A stretch of 64,000 nt of DNA from NCBI RefSeq assembly GCF_003202235.1, contig NZ_MASU01000005.1, forward strand, positions 1,612,001-1,676,000. The letters are read 5' to 3'. Numbering within the stretch: the first letter of the stretch is position 1; every line of letters starts with the position of its first letter. Positions 52,871-61,781 of the stretch are shown one piece after another. The notes under the pieces are model-generated. The model had not been told where the DNA came from. It saw only the letters and a list, made by a program, of their open reading frames with translations, and ran no database searches. The stretch is from Prauserella flavalba. Lineage in GTDB: Bacteria; Actinomycetota; Actinomycetes; Mycobacteriales; Pseudonocardiaceae. Made by a program: the position numbers and the translations under genes.

Positions 52871-54129
52871 CAGATGACGCCCTTCTCCCGCAGCAGGGCG
52901 ATCGACTCCTCGTCGAGATCGGTGAGTGCCCGCAGCACGGTGTCGGCGTGCTCGCCGACCTTCGGCGCGAGCCCGCGCGGCTCGGCGGGGGTGCCACCGA
53001 GCTTGATGGGCGAGCCGAACATCCGCAGCTCGCCGAACTCCGGATACTCGACGTCCACGACCATGTCCCGCGCGGCGATCTGCGGGTCCTCGACGACCTC
53101 GGCGATGTTCTTGATCGCGCTCAGCGGCACGGCGTCGCCGACGATCTCCTCCAGCTCCGTCTTCGTCTTGTCCTCGAACCACGTGTGCAGCAGCGGCCGG
53201 ACCCGCCGCTCGTAGACCTCGGGGTCGAACCGCTTGGCCATCGTGTCGATCTCGGGATCGTCTGCGAGCTCGGGCTGTCCGAACAGGTGGCAGGACAGGC
53301 GCCAGAACTTGTCGGTGTAACCCCCGAAGAACACGAACCCGTCCTTGCACGGGTAGAGCTCGTAGGGCTTGACGAAGGGATGTTCGTTGCCCAGCGGCCC
53401 GGGGACCTTGCCGTCGACGGTGTAGGACACCACGGCGTTCTCGGTCAGGCTGAGCACCGAGTCCTGCTGGGACACGTCGACCAGCTGCCCCTGCCCCGTC
53501 TTCTCCGACTCCCTCAGCGCGGCGAGTGTGCCGATGACGGCGTAGAACGTCGCGGACAGGTCGCCGATGATGGTGCCCACCCGCGACGGCGGCCGGTCGG
53601 GGAACCCGTTCATCGACCACAGGCCACCCGTGGCCTGCGCGCTGTTGTCGTAGGCGGGCCGCCTGCGGTACGGGCCGGTCTGCCCGTAGCCGGAGATCGC
53701 CGTGTAGACCAGGCGCGGGTTCTCTCGGCGCAGCACGTCGTAGCCGACGCCGAGCTTGTCCATCGTGCCCGGCCGGAAGTTCTCCACCAGAACGTCGGCG
53801 CGCCGCACGAGCTTCCTCAGCAGGTCCGCTCCGTCCTCTGTGGACAGGTCGATGGTCAACCCGAACTTGTTGCGGTTGTACTGCGCGAAGAACCCGCTGA
53901 ACTCCTCGCCGGACCCGGCCCGCAGCTTCGGCGGGAAGTCCCTGGCGTAGTCCGGATCCCTCGGGTTCTCGATCTTGATCACGGTCGCGCCGAGGTCGGC
54001 CAGCAGCATCGAGCAGAACGGGCCAGCCACGACCCGGGTGATGTCGAGGACCACGATGCCGCGCAGGGCGCCCTTGGACAGCCCGCCGGGCAGCATGCCG
54101 GCGAGATCGCCGTCGTCGTTGATCGTCAT
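52870..54129 (-). CDS. Class III (CaiB/BaiF) CoA-transferase
   Basis: A 419-residue family III transferase. 'GIVVLDITRVVAGPFCSMLLADLGATVIKIE' is the clear N-terminal block; 'YNRNKFGLTIDLSTEDG', 'LVENFRPGTMDKLGVGYD' and 'GYGQTGPYRRRPAYD' follow as usual. Family members move CoA between acyl-CoAs and acids such as succinyl-CoA and hydroxymethylglutarate. Position after the two carboxylase-type subunit genes suggests that it activates their product. Confidence 0.92.
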   Translation of the reverse strand: MTINDDGDLAGMLPGGLSKGALRGIVVLDITRVVAGPFCSMLLADLGATVIKIENPRDPDYARDFPPKLRAGSGEEFSGFFAQYNRNKFGLTIDLSTEDGADLLRKLVRRADVLVENFRPGTMDKLGVGYDVLRRENPRLVYTAISGYGQTGPYRRRPAYDNSAQATGGLWSMNGFPDRPPSRVGTIIGDLSATFYAVIGTLAALRESEKTGQGQLVDVSQQDSVLSLTENAVVSYTVDGKVPGPLGNEHPFVKPYELYPCKDGFVFFGGYTDKFWRLSCHLFGQPELADDPEIDTMAKRFDPEVYERRVRPLLHTWFEDKTKTELEEIVGDAVPLSAIKNIAEVVEDPQIAARDMVVDVEYPEFGELRMFGSPIKLGGTPAEPRGLAPKVGEHADTVLRALTDLDEESIALLREKGVI

Positions 54130-54138
54130 GGTCGCCTT

Positions 54139-56292
54139 TCAGCTCGCGGACGCGTCCACCCTGACACGGGCCTCCAGGAGAGTGCCGCAGGAGGGACTGT
54201 AGAACTCGTCGATCAGCACCCGACCACCCTCGGTGCGCGGGCGGACACGGACGCCGTGCTCGGCGAGCCGGTCGGCGGCGACGTGGGTGACCGTGCGCGC
54301 CTCGTCGCGCCAGTCGTCGCCGGTGCCGAGGCGCGCCCCGCTGGCCGGCACGTACCAGCCGTCGGCGTCCCGGCGCGGGGCGGACGACCTCGCCGGGGAC
54401 GTCGGCGGGACCTGCTGGGCGGGCGTGTCGCCGTCGAGCCGTTCGCTGCGCAGGGCGGCGCGGGCCCGCTGAGTGGCGGCCTCGTCCGCCGTGCCGTCGG
54501 CGATGACCACGCCGTAGGTGCGCCGCGCGGTCTCGGCGGTCACGTAACCGTCCCGGACGTCGGCGGCGACGAGCCGCGGGTCGCGCAGCAACGGGTCGCC
54601 GTAACCGCCTCCGCCCGCGATCCACTGCACCAGCACGTCCCCGGCGCGGATGGCGACCGACTGCTGGTTGATCTCCAGCAGCTCCCGCTCCTCCGCACCC
54701 AGGGTGTCGCGGGTGGGCACCCGGCCGTCGGCGAGCAGCCGCGCGACGTCGGTCCCGCGCCAGACCTCGTGGCCGCTGCCTCCGCCGGGCAGGCCGCCCC
54801 CGAAGCCGTCGGCGACCACCTGGGCGTTGGGCGCGAACACGGTCTGCGTGACCTCCTGGGCGCCGTGCAGGGTCCAGGCGAAGCGGAGACCGAGGCCGCC
54901 GCGATGGGCGCCGTGGCCCGCGCTGTCGATGTTGAGCTGCTTCCACAGGTACAGCACCGGGTAGAGCATCTCGTTCATCTCGACGTCCGGCAGCATGTTG
55001 TTGACCTGCGTCATCATCCCGGCGCAGTCGAGCCCGTCGCGGTCCGGCTGGGCACCGGCGCCCATGCCGCCACCGTCCATGTTGAACAGCACGAAGTACT
55101 CACCGGCGTCGGTGGTGCCCGCCGAGATGCCCCCGGTCCACGAGTCGCCCCACACGCCCTGGGTGCGGTCGCGGACGGTGTCGTCCCCGCTGCCCCGGCA
55201 CGCCTCGTTCATGAGCTTGGTGACGACACGGCTGACGCGGGCACCCGTGGTGAGGTGCCCGTTGCTGATCGGAGCCGGGGGCCGGGGGTTCACGATCGAG
55301 CCGGGCTCGGCGACGATGTCGAACGCCGTCATGACGCCCTCGTTGAACGGCACGTCCCACGCCAGGATCGGGACGATCGCGGTCGCGACGCTGCCGACCA
55401 GCGCACCGTAGCTGCAGTTGACGAAACCGTCGGTCTGCTCGCTGGAGCCGGTGAAGTCGAAGGTGATCTGGTCGTCGCGTTTGGTCATCGTGCACGCGAC
55501 GCGGTACAGCTCGTCGACGTGTCCATTGTGCTCGGTCCACTCCTCGGCGGTGTAGGTGCCGTCGGGGATGCGGGAGATCCGGTCGCGCACCACCTGCTCG
55601 GCCAGCTGGAAGGACAGCCTCGTGTAGTCGCGGAACTGCTCCAGCCCGAACTCGTCGATGGTGGACAGCAGCCGCCGGATGCCGGTGTTGTTGCTCGCCA
55701 CCAGGCTGCGCACGTCGTTCCAGAACAGCGCGGGCACCCGCACGTTGTTGAGCAGGATCCGGCGCACCCATTCGACCGGCTCGCCCCGCTCGAAGATCTT
55801 GACGCCGGGCGGCAGCCGCAGCGCCTCGGCGTAACAGTCGTGGGCGCCAGGAGCGAACCCGCCCGGCGTCATGCCGCCGACGTCCACCAGGTGGGCCTGC
55901 GACTGAGCCCAGCCGATCAGCTCGTCGCCGTGGAAGATCGGCGAGATCACGTTGGTGTCCGGCGGGTGGCTCGCGCCGGCGGTGTGCGGGTCGTTGCAGA
56001 TGAACGCGTCCCCGGGTGCGAGCGGCTCGCCCTCGATGGCCTTCACCAGGTTCTGCACGGCGACGCTGCCCGAGCCGATGTGGAACTGGACGTAGTCGGA
56101 ATAGGCGTAGATCCGGCCCGTGGGATCGAACAGCGCGGTGTTGAAGTCGCCGGCCTCGGTGATCACCGGGGAGCCCGACGAGCGGATCATCGCGATGCCC
56201 ATCTCCTCCACGATGGAGTCGAGCCGCATGCGGATCACTTCGAGCGTGACCGGGTCGAACCCGTCGGGCAGGGTGTTCGGGGTGGTGGTCAT
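54139..56292 (-). CDS. HyuB/acetone carboxylase-type subunit (oxoprolinase B superfamily)
   Basis: A 717-residue subunit. The core follows HyuB: 'DPVTLEVIRMRLDSIVEEMG', 'NDPHTAGASHPPDTNV', 'HGAHRGGLGLRFAW' and 'GGGGYGDPLLRDP'. A C-terminal extension of about 110 residues after residue 600 ends with 'VLIDEFYSPSCGTLLEARV', which resembles the small gamma/extra subunit of acetone and acetophenone carboxylases. This favours an ATP-dependent carboxylase or hydrolase of a ketone or lactam rather than a plain hydantoinase. It pairs with the HyuA-type gene 27 bp upstream. Confidence 0.88.
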   Translation of the reverse strand: MTTTPNTLPDGFDPVTLEVIRMRLDSIVEEMGIAMIRSSGSPVITEAGDFNTALFDPTGRIYAYSDYVQFHIGSGSVAVQNLVKAIEGEPLAPGDAFICNDPHTAGASHPPDTNVISPIFHGDELIGWAQSQAHLVDVGGMTPGGFAPGAHDCYAEALRLPPGVKIFERGEPVEWVRRILLNNVRVPALFWNDVRSLVASNNTGIRRLLSTIDEFGLEQFRDYTRLSFQLAEQVVRDRISRIPDGTYTAEEWTEHNGHVDELYRVACTMTKRDDQITFDFTGSSEQTDGFVNCSYGALVGSVATAIVPILAWDVPFNEGVMTAFDIVAEPGSIVNPRPPAPISNGHLTTGARVSRVVTKLMNEACRGSGDDTVRDRTQGVWGDSWTGGISAGTTDAGEYFVLFNMDGGGMGAGAQPDRDGLDCAGMMTQVNNMLPDVEMNEMLYPVLYLWKQLNIDSAGHGAHRGGLGLRFAWTLHGAQEVTQTVFAPNAQVVADGFGGGLPGGGSGHEVWRGTDVARLLADGRVPTRDTLGAEERELLEINQQSVAIRAGDVLVQWIAGGGGYGDPLLRDPRLVAADVRDGYVTAETARRTYGVVIADGTADEAATQRARAALRSERLDGDTPAQQVPPTSPARSSAPRRDADGWYVPASGARLGTGDDWRDEARTVTHVAADRLAEHGVRVRPRTEGGRVLIDEFYSPSCGTLLEARVRVDASAS

Positions 56293-56319
56293 GAAGTCGT
56301 CTCCTTTGACGGCGCGGGG

Positions 56320-58377
56320 TCAGCGGTCGGCGAGGCTCAGCAGGAAGTCCCCGCCGGGGATGAGCTCGACGGTGGCGCCGGTGGGCACGTACACGGTCGT
56401 GTCGGGTTCCTCCAGCAGGCACGGGCCGCTCGCCCGGCCCAGCGCGCCGAACCCGCGGTGGACGTCGACCGTCACGCGCTCGCCGGTGAGCGGCTCGAGC
56501 ACCTCGCGGCGGGACAGCTCGTGCCGCTCCTCGTCGCTGCCAGCGAGGAGCTCCACGTTCTGCACGTCGCTGCGGCCGATGGCCCGGACGCGGGAGTTGA
56601 CGAGCAGGATCTCCGCCTCGGTCCACGCGGTGCCCGCTCCGAACTCCTCCTCGTAGTCGGCGACGAACCGCGCGCGCAGCGCGTCCTTGTCCGACTCGCC
56701 GAACGTGCCCTCGGGCAGGCGGGTGGTGACCTCGAAGATCTGACCGACGAACTTCATGTCGGCCTCGCGGTACAGTTCGCGGCGATCCTCGGGAATCCCC
56801 TCGGCCTCGAACCACGCCCTCGCGCGTTCCTCCAGTGCCGAGAACTCGCGGTCCAGTGCGGCCGCGGGCTGAGCAGGGGTCCACGGGCTCGTCTGCACCG
56901 CGGAGAACACCGAGTCGGCGTGCATGAGCCCGTGCGCCGAGAACACGGCGGCGTTGCGCGGGATCACGACCTCGCGGACCCCGGCCTCGGCGGCGATGGC
57001 GGCCGCGAACAACCCGCAGGCACCACCGAAGCCCACGAGGGTGAACTCCCGCGGGTCGTGTCCCCGGTTCACGGTGATCTTGCGCAGCGCGTTGGACATC
57101 TGCGACGTCGCCAGGCGGTACACGCCCTCGGCCGCCGCGTCCTCGGTGCTGCCCAGCGGCTCGGCCACGTGCTTGCGCAGCGCGGCCCGCGCCTGGTCCT
57201 CGTACAGGGGAACGGTGCCGCCGAGGTAGTAATCCGGGTTGATGAGGCCCAGCACGAGCGCGGCGTCGGTGACCGCGGGGCGGGTACCGCCCTTGCCATA
57301 GCACGCGGGACCGGGTGTGGATCCCGCGCTGTGCGGGCCGACGCGCAGCAGGTTCCGCCCGTCGACCCAGGCGAGGCTGCCGCCGCCCGCACCGATGGTC
57401 TCGATGTCCACGGCCGTCAGGCTCGTGGGCAGGCCGCCGATCTCGGCGCGGGGAAGCAGCCGGAACTCGTCGTCGATGATCGCCGCCGCGTCGAGGCTCG
57501 TGCCGCCCATGTCCGCGGTCAGCACCCGCCTGCGGCCGAGCTGCTTGCCCAGCAGCCGCGCCCCCGTCACGCCACCGACCGGTCCCGAGTTGAACATCGA
57601 GATCGGCGCCTTGCCGGTCTCCTCCACCGACAGGAACCCACCGTGCACCTGCATGATCTGCACCCGGGCCCGCAAGCCCCTGCTCCGCAGCTCGTCGGCG
57701 AGGTGGTCGAAGTGCGACGCGACGATCGGCTTCACCGCGGCGTCCAGCGCGGTGGTGACCATGCGCTCGTACTCGCGGTAGACCGGCGTCAGCTCGCTGG
57801 ACAGCGTGTACGGCACGTCCGGGTGGTGCTTGTCGAGGTACTCGCCGATCGCCTTCTCGTGGGCGGGGTTGCGGAACGACCACAGTAGACAGACCGCGAT
57901 CGCCTCGGCCCCGGTCGCGAGCACGGCGTCCACGGCCGCGGCGATCTCGCCGTCGGTGAGCGGGACCAGCACGGTGCCATGCGCGTCGACGCGCTCGGCG
58001 ACCTCGACGATCCGGCGGCGCTCCACGATGTCCGGTGGCGCCGCCATCTTGTGGGGATCGCGCTCGTCGGTCCGCGCGGACCGGGCGATGCGCAGGGTGT
58101 CGCGGAAGCCCTGGGTGGTCAGCAGCCCCACGGCGGCGTACTTCTGCTCGTCCACGGCGTTGGTGACGATGGTGTTGCCCAGGACGAACCGGTCGACCGC
58201 GGCGAAGAACTCACCCTCGGTCATGCCCGCGCGCTCCCGCAGCACTCCCAGCGCGCCGAGGATTCCGGTGGTGACGTCCTTGGTGGAGAACGCCTTGCCC
58301 CGGATCGCGCGCCCGTCGACGATCGCCACGGCGTCGGTGAACGTGCCACCGACGTCGATGCCCACGTGAAGCGTCAT
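56320..58377 (-). CDS. HyuA/acetone carboxylase-type subunit (oxoprolinase A superfamily)
   Basis: A 685-residue ASKHA-fold subunit. N-terminal 'GIDVGGTFTDAVAIVDGR' is the ATP-binding start; 'NAVDEQKYAAVGLLTTQGFRDTLRIARS' and 'SGPVGGVTGARLL', 'ADMGGTSLDAAAI' and 'ACYGKGGTRPAVTDAALVLG' are all standard. ATG 58377. It phosphorylates or activates the substrate with ATP in known homologues. It starts the minus-strand operon that ends at 52082 and is divergent from the GAF-PucR regulator gene. Confidence 0.92.
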   Translation of the reverse strand: MTLHVGIDVGGTFTDAVAIVDGRAIRGKAFSTKDVTTGILGALGVLRERAGMTEGEFFAAVDRFVLGNTIVTNAVDEQKYAAVGLLTTQGFRDTLRIARSARTDERDPHKMAAPPDIVERRRIVEVAERVDAHGTVLVPLTDGEIAAAVDAVLATGAEAIAVCLLWSFRNPAHEKAIGEYLDKHHPDVPYTLSSELTPVYREYERMVTTALDAAVKPIVASHFDHLADELRSRGLRARVQIMQVHGGFLSVEETGKAPISMFNSGPVGGVTGARLLGKQLGRRRVLTADMGGTSLDAAAIIDDEFRLLPRAEIGGLPTSLTAVDIETIGAGGGSLAWVDGRNLLRVGPHSAGSTPGPACYGKGGTRPAVTDAALVLGLINPDYYLGGTVPLYEDQARAALRKHVAEPLGSTEDAAAEGVYRLATSQMSNALRKITVNRGHDPREFTLVGFGGACGLFAAAIAAEAGVREVVIPRNAAVFSAHGLMHADSVFSAVQTSPWTPAQPAAALDREFSALEERARAWFEAEGIPEDRRELYREADMKFVGQIFEVTTRLPEGTFGESDKDALRARFVADYEEEFGAGTAWTEAEILLVNSRVRAIGRSDVQNVELLAGSDEERHELSRREVLEPLTGERVTVDVHRGFGALGRASGPCLLEEPDTTVYVPTGATVELIPGGDFLLSLADR

Positions 58378-58499
58378 GCTCGCTGTCTCCCTTGACTGCG
58401 TCGGTTCTGGCCGGTGCTGGTCGGTGCTGGGCTCCGTCTCACCCGCGGTCAGGACTGTACGAGCAGCAAGCCGCCCGAGCTATGTATCGTTCGTCCAGT

Positions 58500-58512
58500 A
58501 TGCCTTTGGCAT
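58500..58512. promoter_or_regulatory. Small dyad in the HyuA/PucR intergenic region
   Basis: ATGCC-TTT-GGCAT is a perfect 5-bp-arm dyad in the 170-bp gap 58378-58547, 35 bp before the regulator start. It could be the operator used by the regulator. Confidence 0.45.
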
Positions 58513-58547
58513 CACTGGGTAATCGGCACATCGAAGCTAGGTGGACC

Positions 58548-60401
58548 ATGACGGACTCGATTCCCGTCGGGATCGTCGTCGATCTCCTGCAGGCGGCATC
58601 CGCCGAGCACGAGGTCGATGTGGACGAACTGCTCGCGGGAATAGCACTCCGGGACCAGGACACGGCGCGGGTCGGCTACGAGCTGCGGCGCCTGCGCGCG
58701 ACCTCGGACCGCTGGCGCCGCCGCGGCCAGGAACTGGCCGCGCTGTTCTCCTCCGCGCGGGAGCTCGCGCAGCTGCGGGACGTCGACGAGCTGCTGGGCC
58801 GGCTCGTCGAACGAGCGCACGACCTGGTGGGCACCGACGTCACCTACCTGTCCGAATTCGACGCGGAGACCCGGGAGCTGCGGGTGCGCACCACGCTGGG
58901 CACGGTCGCGCCGTCGTTCCTCGGGCTGCGGGTGCCGCCCGGCATGGGCCTGGCCAGCCAGGTGGTCGAAGGGCGCCGCCCCTGCTGGACGTCCAAGTAC
59001 GCCACCATGACGCAGGCGCCCCACGACTCCGGCATCGACGCCGCCGTGGCCGCCGAGGGTCTCGTGTCGCTGCTGGGCGTCCCGCTGCTCGCCGGCGACG
59101 AGGTGATCGGGGTGCTGTTCGCCGCGAACCGGGTCGAGCACGCGTTCTCCCCCGACGAGATCTCGCTGCTGTCGGCCTTCGCCGACCACGCCGCCATCGT
59201 GCTCCAGACCGCCCGGCTGCTCGCCCGCACCCAGGCGGCGGCCGACGAGACCCGCCGCGCCTACGGCGAGCTCGCCCGGCACGTCGAGGCGATGGAACGG
59301 GCGAGCGAGGTGCACACCGACCTGACCAGCCTCGTGCTCGAAGGCGGTGAGGCGCCGGACGTCGCGACCGCGCTCGGGCGCGCGTTGAAGTGCCGGGTCA
59401 CGCACCTCGACACCGACGATCTCGAGGACACCGTCGCCGAAGCCGTGGACCGCAGCCGCCGCAGCGGGCGGTGCGCACCCGCGGGCGGCGGCAGGTACGC
59501 CGTGGCGGTGCTCGCGGGCCCGACGCTGCTCGGAGCCATGCTGCTGGAGCAGGGCGACGTCGAGTTCGGGCCGGTCGAGCTGCGCACCGCGGAACGGGCG
59601 GCCCAGATCACCGCGCTGCTCAACCTCAAACGGGACGCCATGATCGAGGCCGAGCAGCGGGTCCGCGGTGACCTGCTGGCCGATCTGCTCTCCGACGATC
59701 CCGACCGGCGCGCCGACGTCGCGGCCCGCGCCCGCGCGCGGGGAGTGCACCTCGACGAGCTGCGGTCCGTGGTCGTCGTCTCGGCACCCGCCGAGCTGCG
59801 CCGCGAGACCGTCCGCGCGCTGCGCCGCACCGGCGGACCGGTCGGTGAACACGCCGACCGGGCCGTGGCACTCACCACCGAACCCGACCCGGCCGCCGCG
59901 AGCTCGTCCGTGCACGCCACCGTCAGCCGCGCCGTCCGGGCGCCGGTGCTGACGGTCGGCGCGAGCATCGCCGACGCCGACGCCGACCTGAGGGCACAGG
60001 TCGCGGGGGCGCTGGCGTGCGTGCGGATCCTGCCGGCGCTCGGCCTGCACGACGCCGCCGTCACCGCCGACGAGTACCTGCCGTACACGGCACTGTTCGG
60101 CCCCGGCGAGGCACGCGTGGCGGCGTACGTGCGGCGCGTGATCGGGCCCGTACTGGACTGGGACGCCGAACACGCGGGCAGGCTGCTGCCCACGCTCGCC
60201 GCGTACCTCGGCAACCGGATGAGCCCGGTCGCGACGGCGCGCGCACTCCACCTGCACAAGAACACCGTGCTCCAGCGCCTCGAACGCACGGCACAGCTAC
60301 TCGGGGACGACTGGCAGGAGCCCGACCGGCTGTTCCGGGTCACCGTCGCCGTCCGCCTCGCCCACCTGACCAAAAGCCCGTCGGCGAAGGGTGATCAGTA
60401 G
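58548..60401 (+). CDS. GAF-domain PucR/CdaR-type transcriptional regulator
   Basis: A 617-residue regulator. A coiled-coil-like stretch near 45-80 is followed by a GAF domain at about 85-240 ('VGTDVTYLSEFDAETRELRVRTTLG', 'LLGVPLLAGDEVIGVLFAANR'). A central PucR-like region precedes the C-terminal HTH_30 ('VATARALHLHKNTVLQRLERTAQLLG'). ATG 58548 follows AGGTGG; an earlier ATG at 58500 lies inside a dyad. It is divergent from the HyuA operon, which it likely controls, and precedes the HMG-CoA reductase gene by 81 bp. Confidence 0.9.
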   Translation: MTDSIPVGIVVDLLQAASAEHEVDVDELLAGIALRDQDTARVGYELRRLRATSDRWRRRGQELAALFSSARELAQLRDVDELLGRLVERAHDLVGTDVTYLSEFDAETRELRVRTTLGTVAPSFLGLRVPPGMGLASQVVEGRRPCWTSKYATMTQAPHDSGIDAAVAAEGLVSLLGVPLLAGDEVIGVLFAANRVEHAFSPDEISLLSAFADHAAIVLQTARLLARTQAAADETRRAYGELARHVEAMERASEVHTDLTSLVLEGGEAPDVATALGRALKCRVTHLDTDDLEDTVAEAVDRSRRSGRCAPAGGGRYAVAVLAGPTLLGAMLLEQGDVEFGPVELRTAERAAQITALLNLKRDAMIEAEQRVRGDLLADLLSDDPDRRADVAARARARGVHLDELRSVVVVSAPAELRRETVRALRRTGGPVGEHADRAVALTTEPDPAAASSSVHATVSRAVRAPVLTVGASIADADADLRAQVAGALACVRILPALGLHDAAVTADEYLPYTALFGPGEARVAAYVRRVIGPVLDWDAEHAGRLLPTLAAYLGNRMSPVATARALHLHKNTVLQRLERTAQLLGDDWQEPDRLFRVTVAVRLAHLTKSPSAKGDQ

Positions 60402-60482
60402 ACGTTCGGTCCGTTCCCGGGTGCCGCCGCGCGGGCTAGCGTCCCTCTCGTCACGCAGCCACACCGAGGTGGGAGGGGCGCC

Positions 60483-61757
60483 ATGCCGCGCACCAGTCGT
60501 ATCCAGGGTCTCCGGGACCTGTCCGTGGAAGCCCGGCGCAAGGCGGTCGCCGAGGCCGCAGGCGTCGACCCCGGGTCGCTCGCCGCCTTCGACCCCGCGC
60601 ACGGCCTCGGAACCGGGCTGGCCGACCACCTGATCGAGAACGTGACCGGGCTCCTCGGCGTCCCGCTCGGTGTCGCGACCAACTTCGTGGTCAACGGCGC
60701 CGACGTGCTGGTACCGATGGCGACCGAGGAGGCCTCGGTCGTCGCGGCGGCGAGCAACGCCGCCAAGATCGCGCGCGTACGGGGCGGGTTCACCACGTCG
60801 TCGACGTCGCCGATCATGCAGGCCCAGGTCCAGATCGTCGGCGTCGCGGACCCCGAGGCCGGCCGGGTGCGGCTGCTGGAGGCCCGCGAGGAGCTGATCG
60901 GGCTCGCGAACGCGCAGGACCCGAAGCTCGTGGAGTTCGGCGGCGGGGTCCGCGACCTCGCCGTCCGGCTGGTTCCTTCCCGGGCCGGGACCTACGTGGT
61001 GGCGCACCTGCAGGTGGACGTCCGGGACGCGATGGGCGCCAACGCGGTCAACACGATGGCCGAGGCCATCGCCACCAGGGCCGCCGAGATCGCGGGCGGG
61101 ACGAGCCTGCTGCGGATCCTCACCAACAAGGCCGATCTCCGGCTTTCCCGTGCCCGCGCCGTGTTCGACGCGGCCGCGCTCGGCGGCGCCGAGGTCGTCG
61201 ACAACATCATCCACGCCGCCGCGCTCGCCGAGGCCGACCCGTACCGGGCGGCGACCCACAACAAGGGCATCATGAACGGCATCACCGCCGTCGTGCTCGC
61301 CACCGGCAACGACACGCGTGCCGTCGAGGCGGGCGCCCACTCGCACGCCATCTCCCCCGCCGGGCTCTACAGCTCGTTGTCCCGCTTCGAGAAGGACGCC
61401 GACGGCAACGTCGCCGCCACCCTCGAACTGCCCATGCCCGTCGGTCTCGTCGGCGGCGCCACCAAGGTCCACCCGGTCGCGCAGGCCGCGATCACCCTGC
61501 TCGGTGTCGGCACGGCCGCCGAGCTCGCGGAGATCATCACCGCCGTCGGGCTCGCCCAGAACCTCGCCGCCGTCAGGGCGCTCGCCACCGAGGGAATCCA
61601 GCGCGGGCACATGTCCCTGCACGCCCGCAACATCGCCTCCGGGATCGGCGCCACCGCCGAGGAGGTGCCGGCCGTGGTCGCCCGCCTCATCGCGGACGGG
61701 AAGGTGCGGGCCGACCACGCGGAGCGGGTCCTCGCCGACCTGCGGGCCGGACGCTGA
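60483..61757 (+). CDS. mvaA: Class II (degradative-type) HMG-CoA reductase
   Basis: A 424-residue enzyme with 'ENVTGLLGVPLGVATNFVVNG' (E52 catalytic), 'MATEEASVVAAASNAAK', 'HNKGIMNG' (K261), 'ATGNDTRAVEAGAHSHA' (Asp near 277) and 'GHMSLHARNIA' with the general-acid histidine. These are the class II HMG-CoA reductase motifs. The Pseudomonas mevalonii enzyme converts mevalonate to HMG-CoA with NAD+ and CoA. In this context it would connect to the CoA-transferase and hydratase operon. ATG 60483. Confidence 0.92.
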   Translation: MPRTSRIQGLRDLSVEARRKAVAEAAGVDPGSLAAFDPAHGLGTGLADHLIENVTGLLGVPLGVATNFVVNGADVLVPMATEEASVVAAASNAAKIARVRGGFTTSSTSPIMQAQVQIVGVADPEAGRVRLLEAREELIGLANAQDPKLVEFGGGVRDLAVRLVPSRAGTYVVAHLQVDVRDAMGANAVNTMAEAIATRAAEIAGGTSLLRILTNKADLRLSRARAVFDAAALGGAEVVDNIIHAAALAEADPYRAATHNKGIMNGITAVVLATGNDTRAVEAGAHSHAISPAGLYSSLSRFEKDADGNVAATLELPMPVGLVGGATKVHPVAQAAITLLGVGTAAELAEIITAVGLAQNLAAVRALATEGIQRGHMSLHARNIASGIGATAEEVPAVVARLIADGKVRADHAERVLADLRAGR

Positions 61758-61781
61758 GCGACCGTCACCACCATCGCCTGG

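Noticed and set aside
52948-57888. Plus-strand open frame of about 1646 codons antisense to the HyuA/HyuB/CaiB genes
   Set aside because: It is Arg/Pro/His-rich, matches no family and opposes well-conserved genes; it is an effect of high GC third positions.
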